Below are positions 1 to 7,178 of a DNA stretch of 8,540 nt, in pieces. Position 1 is the stretch's first letter; every line of letters begins with the position of its first letter. Made by a program: the position numbers and the translations under genes. Below the pieces are notes generated by a model. The model did not search any database and was not told the origin of the DNA. It was given only the letters and a program-made list of their open reading frames with translations. Location of the stretch: NCBI GenBank assembly GCA_002011835.1, contig MTPE01000100.1:5377-13916 (forward strand). The letters are read 5' to 3'. The DNA is from Desulfarculaceae bacterium JdFR-95 (GTDB lineage: Bacteria; Desulfobacterota; Desulfarculia; Desulfarculales; Desulfarculaceae).

Positions 1-338
1 GCATAGACGATGGCCAAGGCGATGATGCCCACGAACACCACGATTTCCACGAGGTCGCGCCAGGGAAAGGCGCCATAGGCGGTGAGCACCGGGAACAAGT
101 AGAGCACGTCCACATCGAAGGCCAGGAAGATCAGCGCGAACAAGTAATAGGCCACGCCGAACTGGATCCAGGCCTGGCCGATGGGGACCATGCCCGACTC
201 GTAGCTGATCAGCTTCCTCAGCCCCATCCCCCGCGGCGTTATGAGGAAGGCCAGCACGATGGGGATGAGGGCGAAGACGAAGCCCGCCAGCAGAAAGACC
301 AGGACGAACAGGTAGTTCACCAACAGCGTCTCGGACAT
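1..338 (-). CDS. nuoA: NADH-quinone oxidoreductase subunit A (complex I), 3' end cut by the window
   Basis: NuoA is a small membrane subunit of proton-pumping complex I. It sits at the joint between the peripheral arm and the membrane arm, near the quinone site. The visible 112 codons start MSETLLVNYLFVLVFLLAGF. They contain a first hydrophobic helix (about residues 8-35), the conserved loop with SYESGM (about 47-52), a second helix, and the family signature FDVDVLYLFP (about 74-83), followed by the start of a third helix. NuoA proteins are usually about 120-140 residues, so only the C-terminus is missing. The ATG at 338 is preceded by AAGGG with a 6-nt spacer (345-349). As nuoA normally opens the nuo operon, further nuo genes are expected beyond position 1. 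The identification is secure; the operon continuation is inferred. Confidence 0.95.
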   Translation of the reverse strand, partial: MSETLLVNYLFVLVFLLAGFVFALIPIVLAFLITPRGMGLRKLISYESGMVPIGQAWIQFGVAYYLFALIFLAFDVDVLYLFPVLTAYGAFPWRDLVEIVVFVGIIALAIVY

Positions 339-441
339 GCTCAACCCTTGCTCAGCAGCGGCTGAGGAGTCACGCGCCTAAGACCAGGACAAAGCCGACC
401 CAAACCGAGGTCGCCTGCCACGTCGCGGGAAAAGCGAAATC

Positions 442-453
442 AGCGCCGGCGCT
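442..453. repeat. 12-bp perfect palindrome in the nuo leader
   Basis: AGCGCCGGCGCT is self-complementary. It lies about 105 bases before the nuoA start, inside the putative nuo leader. It could be a protein site or part of an RNA stem. GC-rich palindromes of this size also arise by chance in such DNA. Confidence 0.3.
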
Positions 454-481
454 ACTGTCGGACAGAGGGAAGTGGAACCGA

Positions 482-560
482 AAGCGCTTCAGTAGAGATG
501 AGAAACTGTCTTCCTCGGGAGCGCGTCGCCGCTCAACCGGAGCCTCAAGAAGCGCTTCAG
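482..560. repeat. Pair of AAGCGCTTCAG direct repeats with palindromic core
   Basis: AAGCGCTTCAG occurs at 482-492 and 550-560, 68 bases apart. Each copy contains the 8-bp palindrome AAGCGCTT. Both lie in the putative nuo leader. They may be regulator half-sites or remnants of a small duplication. Nothing else in the sequence decides between these. Confidence 0.4.
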
Positions 561-606
561 ACAGGACCGCCAACCAGAAACAGCGGAACCGGAAGGCGCG
601 AAAATC

Positions 607-650
607 AACTGGTCACTGGATAGCAGCGCAAAGTCATCCGTAGACCAGTT
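607..650 (-). ncRNA. Stem-loop in the putative nuo 5' leader
   Basis: AACTGGTC (607-614) pairs perfectly with GACCAGTT (643-650). After two mismatches and a G-T pair, GGAT (618-621) pairs with ATCC (636-639), leaving a 14-base loop. If the leftward promoter at 664-694 is used, the transcript starts near 657, so this stem sits at the extreme 5' end of the message. It could stabilise the leader or act as a regulatory RNA element. I do not recognise it as a known riboswitch, and there is no strong T-run to make it a terminator. Confidence 0.4.
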
Positions 651-663
651 CCCGTTGAGCCCT

Positions 664-694
664 ATTTTAGAAGGGCCGGGGGGTGTGGCGTCAA
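664..694 (-). promoter_or_regulatory. Candidate sigma70-type promoter for the nuo operon
   Basis: On the minus strand TTGACG (694-689) and TAAAAT (669-664) each match the -35 and -10 consensus in five of six positions. They are separated by 19 nt, which is longer than ideal. Transcription would begin around 657, giving a leader of about 320 nt before nuoA. The other short AT-rich patches closer to nuoA are poorer promoter matches. Confidence 0.45.
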
Positions 695-709
695 GCCCCC
701 TCTGTGCCG
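695..709 (-). promoter_or_regulatory. Weak sigma54-like element upstream of nuo
   Basis: On the minus strand CGGCAC is followed, with the correct 10-nt interval between the invariant GG and GC, by GGGC. The -24 half fits the TGGCAC consensus well. The -12 half lacks the usual TT before GC. The element directly abuts the -35 of the sigma70-type candidate. It matters only because the neighbouring regulator is a sigma54 activator. In GC-rich DNA a match this loose can be accidental. Confidence 0.2.
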
Positions 710-743
710 GCGAGGCAAAAAATTGCATTTCCCAGCCCAAAAA

Positions 744-791
744 CCTCCCCATCCCCACCCGGCGGGTGGCTCCGCCCCCCCACCGGCCCCC
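744..791 (-). repeat. C-rich tract (G-rich on minus strand) with inverted repeats
   Basis: The plus strand has C-runs at 747-750, 753-756, 758-760, 775-781 and 787-791, so the minus strand carries five G-runs and could form a G-quadruplex. The tract also contains CCACCCG/CGGGTGG (755-761 and 763-769), a 15-base odd palindrome. It lies in the middle of the area between the two divergent promoters. Confidence 0.35.
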
Positions 792-895
792 TCCAGTGGC
801 AAATCGCCACACCTTCCTCCCGGCCGCGCCGCGCCCCGCCACACCGACACCCGCCGTGGGGGGCCACTCCCGCGGTACCACGACCGGGTGCCGCC

Positions 896-947
896 GGTGT
901 CTGTCCCTAGGGACACCCCTCGGCCGGGGCTTCAGGGGTGTCTTTCC
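896..947. promoter_or_regulatory. GTGTC/GACAC repeat cluster, possible operator of the kinase operon
   Basis: GGTGTCTGTCC (896-906) recurs as GGTGTCTTTCC (937-947), 41 bases apart, with 10 of 11 bases identical. Between them lies the inverted copy GGACACC (911-917). This creates competing pairings: the palindrome TGTCCCTAGGGACA (902-915), and GACACCCCT (912-920) with AGGGGTGTC (934-942), a perfect 9-bp stem with a 13-base loop. The right copy ends one base before the -35 box of the downstream promoter, the usual place for an activator or autoregulator. The 934-942 stem followed by TTTCCTT could instead end a short upstream transcript. Confidence 0.45.
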
Positions 948-977
948 TTGTCACGGCCGGGTGTGGCAAAATGTAAT
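948..977 (+). promoter_or_regulatory. Sigma70-type promoter of the two-component operon
   Basis: TTGTCA (948-953) and TGTAAT (972-977) each match the consensus in five of six positions with an 18-nt spacer. They sit in a local AT-rich patch that is rare in this window. Transcription would start near 984, about 84 bases before the kinase ATG. This also argues against any longer kinase N-terminus beginning upstream. Confidence 0.6.
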
Positions 978-1033
978 ATAAAAGATAGGGATAGTGATAT
1001 TTCCGTCGCCCGGTTCCCCAGACCGCCACCATG

Positions 1034-1054
1034 CCGGGAGCCCGTGTCTCCCGG
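1034..1054 (+). repeat. GC-rich hairpin in the kinase 5' leader
   Basis: CCGGGAG (1034-1040) and CTCCCGG (1048-1054) form a perfect 7-bp stem with a 7-base loop, ending 13 bases before the kinase start codon. There is no good Shine-Dalgarno sequence at that start (only AGAGAG abutting the ATG), so leader structure may limit translation of the kinase. Confidence 0.4.
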
Positions 1055-1067
1055 GGGCCGCAGAGAG

Positions 1068-2608
1068 ATGGGCCAGATACAGAGCTTCGAGCATTGCCTG
1101 CTTTTGCGGGTGGGGGTGGTGGGCGAGGGCGAGAAGTGTGTGTCCATCGCCCGTCTGCTCTCCGAGGTCAAGGCCAGCCGCCTGCGCGTGCGGGTGGTGG
1201 CCATGTCCCTGGTGGATCCGGCTCCGCTGTGCCGTCGCTACGCGGCAGAGAAGGGCATCCTCCTGGTGGAGCGGCCGCGGGACCTGCTCACCGTGGAGGG
1301 GGTGGACCTGGTGCTGGAGCTGAGCGGCCGCGAGGCCCTGCTGGCCGAGCTGGTGCGCCACAAGCCGCCCAGCGTGGGGGTCATGGACCGCCAGGCCTCG
1401 GAGCTGTTCTTCCAGGTGGCCGGCCTGGAGCGCCAGGCCGCGCGCCGCGAGTCGGAGATCTCGCTGGCCACCTCCTTCGCCACCGCCCTGCTGGAGGCCT
1501 CGCCCGACGCGGTGATGGTGATCGACCGCAACTACCGCATCGTGCGATGCAACGACCACGAACTGATCGCGGGGGGACGCGGCCGCCAGGAGGCGGTGGG
1601 CAAATACTGCTTCCAGGTGATGCACGGCGCGCTTTCGCCCTGCGGCGGTCCAGAACGGGTCTGCCCCATGGCCCAGACCCTGGCCACGGGCAAACCCGCC
1701 CGCGCCCTGCACGAGATAACGGGCAAGGACGGCAAGACCCGCATCTGTCACGTCACCACCTATCCCCTGGTCAACCACCTGGGCGAGATCATCCAGGTGG
1801 TGGACGTGATCCGCGACATCACCGCCGATCTATCCGACCAGGTGGAGCGGCGCACCCGACACCTCAAGGACGACCTGGCCCGCTTCGTACAGGAGGATCG
1901 CCTGATCTCCCTGGGGCGGCTGGTGGCCTCGGTGTGCCACGAGATAAACAACCCCATCATGAGCATCGTCACCTTCAACAAGCTGCTGCTCTCCTACCTG
2001 CGGGACGACCAGCTTCCTCCTTCCGGCCTGGACGGCTTCCGCCACTACCTGGAGTTGAGCGTGCGCGAGGCCCTGCGCTGCGGCGAGATCGTCAAGAACC
2101 TGCTCAGCTTCGCCCGCCAGAAGCACATCGAGGCCGGTCCCATCGACCTGGCCGAGATGATCCGCACCATCACCCTGCTCATCGACCACCAGCGCAAACA
2201 GGCGGGGGTGGAGCTGAGGCTGGATCTGCCCCAGGAGCCCTTCACCGCCTGGGGCGATCCCTCTCAGATTCAGCAGTGCCTGATGAACCTGGTGTTCAAC
2301 GCCCTGGACGCCATGCCCCAGGGCGGGGTGCTCACCATCAGCGGGGGGGTGGGGCCGGGTGAAGACATGGTCTTCCTGCGGGTCAGCGACACCGGCTGCG
2401 GCATAGACCCCGAGGTGCTGCCGCACATCTTCGAGCCTTTCTTCTCCACCAAGGACGAGGGCAAGGGGGTGGGCCTGGGTCTGTCCATGGTCTACGGCAT
2501 CGTGCGGGAGCACCACGGCACCGTGGAGGTGGAGAGCCAGCCCGGCCAGGGCGCCACCTTCACCATACACCTGCCCGCCAGCCCCCCGCCGGGAAAGGAG
2601 GAGGCGTC

Positions 2609-2612
<4 letters not shown>
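1068..2612 (+). CDS. Cytosolic sensor histidine kinase: Rossmann-like domain, PAS, HisKA, HATPase
   Basis: Predicted sensor kinase of 514 residues with no membrane segment, so it should sense an internal signal and phosphorylate the regulator encoded next. Order: an N-terminal nucleotide-binding-like fold (about 10-120) with GVVGEG (GxxGxG at 16-21) and a later LELSGR segment; a short helical linker; a PAS domain (about 140-255) with C181, H186, C192 and C199 in a compact C-x4-H-x5-C-x6-C pattern; the phosphoacceptor H291 in CHEINNP; then the N box from 407 (NLVFNALDAM), the G1 box DTGCGID from 441, FEPFFSTK, and the G2 box GVGLGLS from 467. The open frame extends back to 723, but that part is low-complexity, lies upstream of the promoter and is not protein-like. 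The start at 1068 places the Rossmann strand near the N-terminus, as expected. The stop overlaps the next start (ATGA). The ligand of the N-terminal fold is inferred, not shown. Confidence 0.9.
2594..2604 (+). promoter_or_regulatory. Strong ribosome binding site of the response regulator
   Basis: AAAGGAGGAGG lies inside the last kinase codons. AGGAGG (2596-2601) is 7 nt from the ATG at 2609. Together with the 4-nt ATGA overlap this indicates translational coupling, probably with regulator made in excess over the kinase, whose own site is poor. Confidence 0.8.
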
Positions 2613-3961
<1,349 letters not shown>

Positions 3962-4000
3962 GGGCGCCTTGCCTTTCTCCCGGCCTGGTGTGAGTCGCGC

Positions 4001-4020
4001 GGCGGGGCTATAATCCCGCC
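4001..4020 (+). promoter_or_regulatory. Promoter with consensus TATAAT inside an inverted repeat, next to the metalloprotease ATG
   Basis: GGCGGG (4001-4006) and CCCGCC (4015-4020) are perfect inverted copies. The 8 bases between them contain the consensus -10 box TATAAT (4009-4014). The ATG begins at 4021, so transcription would start at or within a base or two of the start codon. No convincing -35 box is seen at 16-18 nt spacing. The flanking repeat could be a repressor site covering the -10 box. Confidence 0.5.
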
Positions 4021-4599
4021 ATGACCGCCCAGCCCACACCCCCCCACCCGCCGGATCACAAGGCCCTGGTGGATGTGATCCCCCTGGGCCGGGTGGATCC
4101 CTTGGCGGTGCAGGTGGTGGCGGCCAACCTGCAGGCCATCCTGGGCTTGCCCGCGGACGTGCTGCCCGTCCGGCCCGCCCCCCGCTACGCCCTCGTCCCC
4201 GCCCGAGGGCAGCTCGACGCCGGCCCCATCCTCAAGGCCCTGGACCAGGAGCAGGGCGGGGCACCCCTGAAGCTGGGCGTGACCAGCCAGGACCTCTGCC
4301 TGCCCATCCTCACCTTCGTCTACGGCGAGTCCTACGTGGGCGGCCGGGCGGCGGTGATCTCCCTGGCCCGCCTGGACCACCCCCGCATCGAGGTGTGCTA
4401 CGAGCGCGCGGCCAAGGTGGCGGTGCACGAGATGGGCCACGTCCTGGGCCTGCGCCACTGCCGCGCCCAGGGATGTCTCATGCGCTTCTCCCGCGATCTG
4501 GAACAGCTCGACTCCCTGGACCTGACCTTCTGCTCCGCCTGCCGCTACGAGATCGCCCGCGCACGCAAGGCCCTCTGGCAACAATGCGGGTGGGACTAG
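4021..4599 (+). CDS. amzA: Archaemetzincin family zinc metalloprotease
   Basis: A 192-residue soluble metalloprotease-like protein with no signal peptide. The zinc site is H136-E137-x2-H140-x2-G143-x2-H146, immediately followed by C147-x4-C152-x-M154 and then C171-x2-C174. This is the archaemetzincin signature: metzincin helix and Met-turn plus a four-cysteine second zinc site. The usual spacing before the last CxxC is near 17 residues; here it is 16. Size fits the family (about 180-200 residues). The N-terminal KALVDVIPLGRVDP matches the first strand where archaemetzincins begin. ATG 4021 has no Shine-Dalgarno sequence, in line with the promoter abutting it; a GTG about 16 codons in is a less likely alternative. 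Physiological substrates of the family are unknown, so only peptidase activity can be proposed. The gene is monocistronic and convergent with the coaE fusion, 21 nt apart. Confidence 0.88.
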   Translation: MTAQPTPPHPPDHKALVDVIPLGRVDPLAVQVVAANLQAILGLPADVLPVRPAPRYALVPARGQLDAGPILKALDQEQGGAPLKLGVTSQDLCLPILTFVYGESYVGGRAAVISLARLDHPRIEVCYERAAKVAVHEMGHVLGLRHCRAQGCLMRFSRDLEQLDSLDLTFCSACRYEIARARKALWQQCGWD

Positions 4600-4620
4600 A
4601 CGCCGGGGGCGGGGCGGGAC

Positions 4621-6042
4621 TCAGGGCCGGTCGTCTCCGGCCCGGCTCAGCTCTCGCCACAGGGCCTCCACCTGGGCCGCGGTGTCCTCCAGGGAGCCCT
4701 GGTTGTCGATCACGTGCTGGGCGAAGCCGCGCTTCTGGTCGATGGGGAGTTGCGCGCGCAGGCGGTCTTCGGCCTCCTGGCGGGTGATGCCCTCGCGTTC
4801 CATCAGACGCCGTATCTGGACCTCCGGGGGCACGTACACCAATATCACGCGGTCGAACAGGTAGCACAGGTTCAGCTCGATGAGCAGGGGCACCTCGGCC
4901 ACCACCACCGCCTGGGGGTCTTGGCGGCCTATTTCCTCCAGGCGGCGGTGGAAGGCGGCGAAGATGCGGGGATGGGTGAAGCTCTCCAGCTTCTTGCGCT
5001 TCTCCAGGTCGCGGAACACCACCTCCCCCAGGGCCTTGCGGTCCAGGGTGCCGTCGGGGGCCAGGACCTGGCGGCCGAAGTAGTCCACGATCTCCTGGTA
5101 GGCGGGCTGGCCCGGCTCCACCACCTGGCGGGCCAGTTGGTCGAAGTCGATCAGGTGGGCGCCGCGCTGGGCCAGCATGCGGGCCACGCTGCTCTTGCCA
5201 CTGGCGATGCCGCCGGTGAGCCCCACCACCAGCCGCCCGCCCCAGCCCCGCAGGCGGGGCACCCGCTGGGCCAGCTCGCGGTAGGCCGCCGGCAGGACCG
5301 GCGTCACCTCCAGCTCGGCCCCGGCCTGGCTGATGGGATAGCGCACCCCCCGCCGGTAGAGCGCCTCCAGGCCCTCCACCGCCCGCCGCAGCTCCTGCGG
5401 CGGCAGGGCCATGACCAGCTCGTCGTCCTGGGCGTGGCCGTAGCGCCGCTCGCCGTAGCAGGGGATGGCCAGGCTGGCCTTGCCCTCCAGCCAGCAGCGG
5501 GCGATGGCGTCGGCGCAGGAGGACTCGCCCACGCAGTGGAAGTGCATCACTTCGTAGCGGGAGAACTGCAGGGCGTTGACCAGCAGGATCATCTGTGCCG
5601 GGTTGCCGTAGATCAGCACCATCTCCGGCTCGAAGGGGTCGTACACCAAGGGCGCCAGGGCCACGGCCTGGAAGCGACCCACGGGCAGGCGCGGTATGGC
5701 CGCCTCGTAACGCCGGCCGTCCTCCTTGGTCTGCACCCACACGATGCTGCGGAAGGTGCCGTCGCGGTAGCCTTCCGGCAGCTCGCACAGGCCCAGGATG
5801 GAGGGGCAGGTGGCGAAGAGGAAGTCGTCCAGATCCGCCCCCACGGTCCAGTCGAAGTTGCGCGCCAGGGTGATGAGCTGGCAGAGGGTCATCTTGTGGG
5901 TCGGCCGGCGCAGGAAGGGGATGTCCTCCAGCTCCTCGCGGCGGGCCAGCATCTTCAGGGCCACGGGAAAGGAGCGCAGCCGGAGCAGGCGCTCCAGGCG
6001 CCGCACTACGTCTCCCCACTTCTGCTCCTTGGCTTGGTCCAT
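4621..6042 (-). CDS. coaE: DUF169-dephospho-CoA kinase fusion
   Basis: A 473-residue two-domain protein. Residues about 270-465 are a complete dephospho-CoA kinase, which phosphorylates the 3'-hydroxyl of dephospho-CoA using ATP in the last step of CoA synthesis. Visible are the P-loop GLTGGIASGKSS (274-285), LIDFD, THPRIF, the EVPLLIE substrate segment, the RRLMERE lid region and HVIDNQGS. This part is about normal CoaE length (near 200). Residues about 10-255 match the DUF169 family (FPVALKM, CQLITLARN, ATCPSILGL, ESSCADAI, CYGERRYG), whose function is unknown. The frame is continuous across the junction. A GTG at LVVGLTGG, after a G-rich stretch, could in principle give separate CoaE. The start at 6042 overlaps the upstream stop by 1 nt (TGATG). 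It is the last gene of a three-gene operon. Confidence 0.9.
   Translation of the reverse strand: MDQAKEQKWGDVVRRLERLLRLRSFPVALKMLARREELEDIPFLRRPTHKMTLCQLITLARNFDWTVGADLDDFLFATCPSILGLCELPEGYRDGTFRSIVWVQTKEDGRRYEAAIPRLPVGRFQAVALAPLVYDPFEPEMVLIYGNPAQMILLVNALQFSRYEVMHFHCVGESSCADAIARCWLEGKASLAIPCYGERRYGHAQDDELVMALPPQELRRAVEGLEALYRRGVRYPISQAGAELEVTPVLPAAYRELAQRVPRLRGWGGRLVVGLTGGIASGKSSVARMLAQRGAHLIDFDQLARQVVEPGQPAYQEIVDYFGRQVLAPDGTLDRKALGEVVFRDLEKRKKLESFTHPRIFAAFHRRLEEIGRQDPQAVVVAEVPLLIELNLCYLFDRVILVYVPPEVQIRRLMEREGITRQEAEDRLRAQLPIDQKRGFAQHVIDNQGSLEDTAAQVEALWRELSRAGDDRP
4624..4643. terminator. Hairpin between convergent genes, possible bidirectional terminator
   Basis: GGGCCGG (4624-4630) and CCGGCCC (4637-4643) form a perfect 7-bp stem with a 6-base loop. 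It covers the last codons of the leftward coaE fusion and lies just past the end of the rightward metalloprotease. There is no T-run on either side. It is the only structure in the 21-nt gap area that could separate the two transcripts. Confidence 0.3.
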
Positions 6043-7175
6043 CAGCCCGTCAGTCCTTTCTCGCGGCGGAAGGCCACCGCCCGGTAGCCGCCCCGGCGCA
6101 GGGCCGCCACCAGGTCGCGTTCGTCATCTATGCGTACCGGGAAGCGGGTGGCGAACAGGCCCACCTCCTCGGCCTGGTGGGCGTCGCTGCCTCCGGTGCC
6201 GGGCAGGCCCAGCACCTGGGCCACCTGGGCGGCGAAGCGATTCTCGTTGGGGGTCACCTTGCTGTTCATCACCTCCAGGGCGTCCACCAGGGAGAACAGG
6301 GGGCGTCGGGCCGCCTCCTCTGCGGCCAGGCCCAGCTCGTCCCCGCCCACCACCAGGAAGCCCCGGAAGGGGTGCGCGGCGATGAGGAAGCCGCCGGCGT
6401 CGTCCACCAGGTGGCGCAGCTCCTCTAGGGTCACGATCCCCTCGATGTCCTGCTCCAGGCCGAAGACCAGCATGTCGCCCTGGGCGGTGGTGATCTCGTT
6501 GCCGCGCAGGATGAGGAAGTCGTAGCGCCGCCGCATCTCGGCCACCGCCGCGGCGGGCCAGAGGTGGTTGTGGTCGGCCAGGCAGATGCCGTCCAGGCCG
6601 ATGCGCTTGGCCTCGGCCACGATCTCCTCCAGGCTGGAGGAGGCGCAGGGCGAGGCCGGGGCGGTGTGCACGTGCAGGTCCAGGTAGAAGCCCTGGGGAG
6701 CGGGAGGCAGCTCGCGCTCCCATGGGGCCGGCCCGGTGGAGGCCGGGGCCCGCACCGGCCCGGCGGCCGGGGCGGAGGCAGGCGGTGGCTCCGCGGCCGG
6801 CGCCGGGTGGAATTCCGCCTCCCGTCCCTCCGCCGCGGCCATGGCCCGGAGGACGCAGTCGCAGCACTCCAAGAGCAGGTTGGCGAAGTGGCGGCAGGCG
6901 CGCCGGCCCACCACCTTGTGCACCCGGTTGACGAAGTCCGGGTCCTTGAGGGAGAGACCCACCGCCTCGGCCAACAAGGACACCGCGCGGGGGCAGTCCG
7001 GGGTGGTGTAGCGTAGCCAGTGGCCTTCCAGGGCCGCGATGGTGGCGTCCTCCGGCGACACCGCCACCTCCAGGGTGAGGCTGTAGATGTCGTCGTCCAA
7101 AAAGCCGCGGGCGAGATAGCGTCCCTCCTCGTCCCGGGTCACCCCCACCCGCTTGCTGCGCAGATAGGCCAGCAT
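6042..7175 (-). CDS. DUF2889-PHP domain protein, predicted metal-dependent phosphoesterase
   Basis: A 377-residue cytosolic protein. The C-terminal part (about 162-370) is a PHP domain of the type that hydrolyses phosphate esters with a metal cluster: DLHVHT (H168, H170), LADHNH, a GNEITT glutamate, AAHPFRG and GSDAH (D331, H333). These supply the expected metal ligands, so it is probably active; the substrate is unknown. The N-terminal part (about 1-112) resembles DUF2889, including GLSLKDPDFVNRVHKVVG and CRHFANLLLECC. An Ala/Pro-rich linker (about 115-160) joins the two. The ATG at 7175 lies 3 nt after the upstream stop, and its own stop overlaps the coaE fusion start, so translation is probably coupled. 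PHP and CoaE side by side could suggest nucleotide or CoA-precursor turnover, but that is only a guess. Confidence 0.85.
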   Translation of the reverse strand: MLAYLRSKRVGVTRDEEGRYLARGFLDDDIYSLTLEVAVSPEDATIAALEGHWLRYTTPDCPRAVSLLAEAVGLSLKDPDFVNRVHKVVGRRACRHFANLLLECCDCVLRAMAAAEGREAEFHPAPAAEPPPASAPAAGPVRAPASTGPAPWERELPPAPQGFYLDLHVHTAPASPCASSSLEEIVAEAKRIGLDGICLADHNHLWPAAAVAEMRRRYDFLILRGNEITTAQGDMLVFGLEQDIEGIVTLEELRHLVDDAGGFLIAAHPFRGFLVVGGDELGLAAEEAARRPLFSLVDALEVMNSKVTPNENRFAAQVAQVLGLPGTGGSDAHQAEEVGLFATRFPVRIDDERDLVAALRRGGYRAVAFRREKGLTG

Positions 7176-7178
7176 GGC

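Larger units (their letters stand above)
339..1067. other. Gene-free divergent control region between nuoA and the sensor kinase
   Basis: No credible gene was found in these 729 bases. Short open frames here are compositional, lack a ribosome binding site and resemble no family I know. Reading left to right: a palindrome (442-453), two copies of AAGCGCTTCAG (482-492-type and 550-560), a stem-loop (607-650), a leftward promoter candidate (664-694), a C-rich tract (744-791) with several short inverted repeats such as 755-769, a GTGTC/GACAC repeat cluster (896-947), a rightward promoter (948-977) and a leader hairpin (1034-1054). Roughly 370-660 is visibly less GC-rich than the genes around it. 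About 250 bases (695-947) lie between the two promoters and are the likely shared regulatory area. Confidence 0.7.

Noticed and set aside
713..727. Rightward sigma54-like sequence GAGGCAAAAAATTGC
   Set aside because: The invariant GG and GC are 9 nt apart instead of 10, a spacing that normally abolishes function. It also lies more than 300 bases before the kinase gene.
370..881. Short leftward open frames (370-573 and 489-881) in the nuo leader
   Set aside because: They start at rare or unsupported codons without a ribosome binding site. The products have no recognisable motif and the frames overlap promoter-like and repeat sequence.
723..1067. N-terminal extension of the kinase frame by 115 codons
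   Set aside because: The translation is Pro/Arg/His low-complexity, runs through the operon promoter at 948-977, and precedes the point where the Rossmann-like fold begins.
339..1067. Possible tRNA or known riboswitch in the long gene-free stretch
   Set aside because: No T-loop GGTTCRA-type sequence, cloverleaf pairing or recognisable riboswitch core was found on either strand.
4714..6087. Long rightward open frame opposite the coaE fusion
   Set aside because: Antisense shadow of a gene with a clear P-loop kinase. Its product is Gln/His/Gly/Ala-rich and resembles no family.
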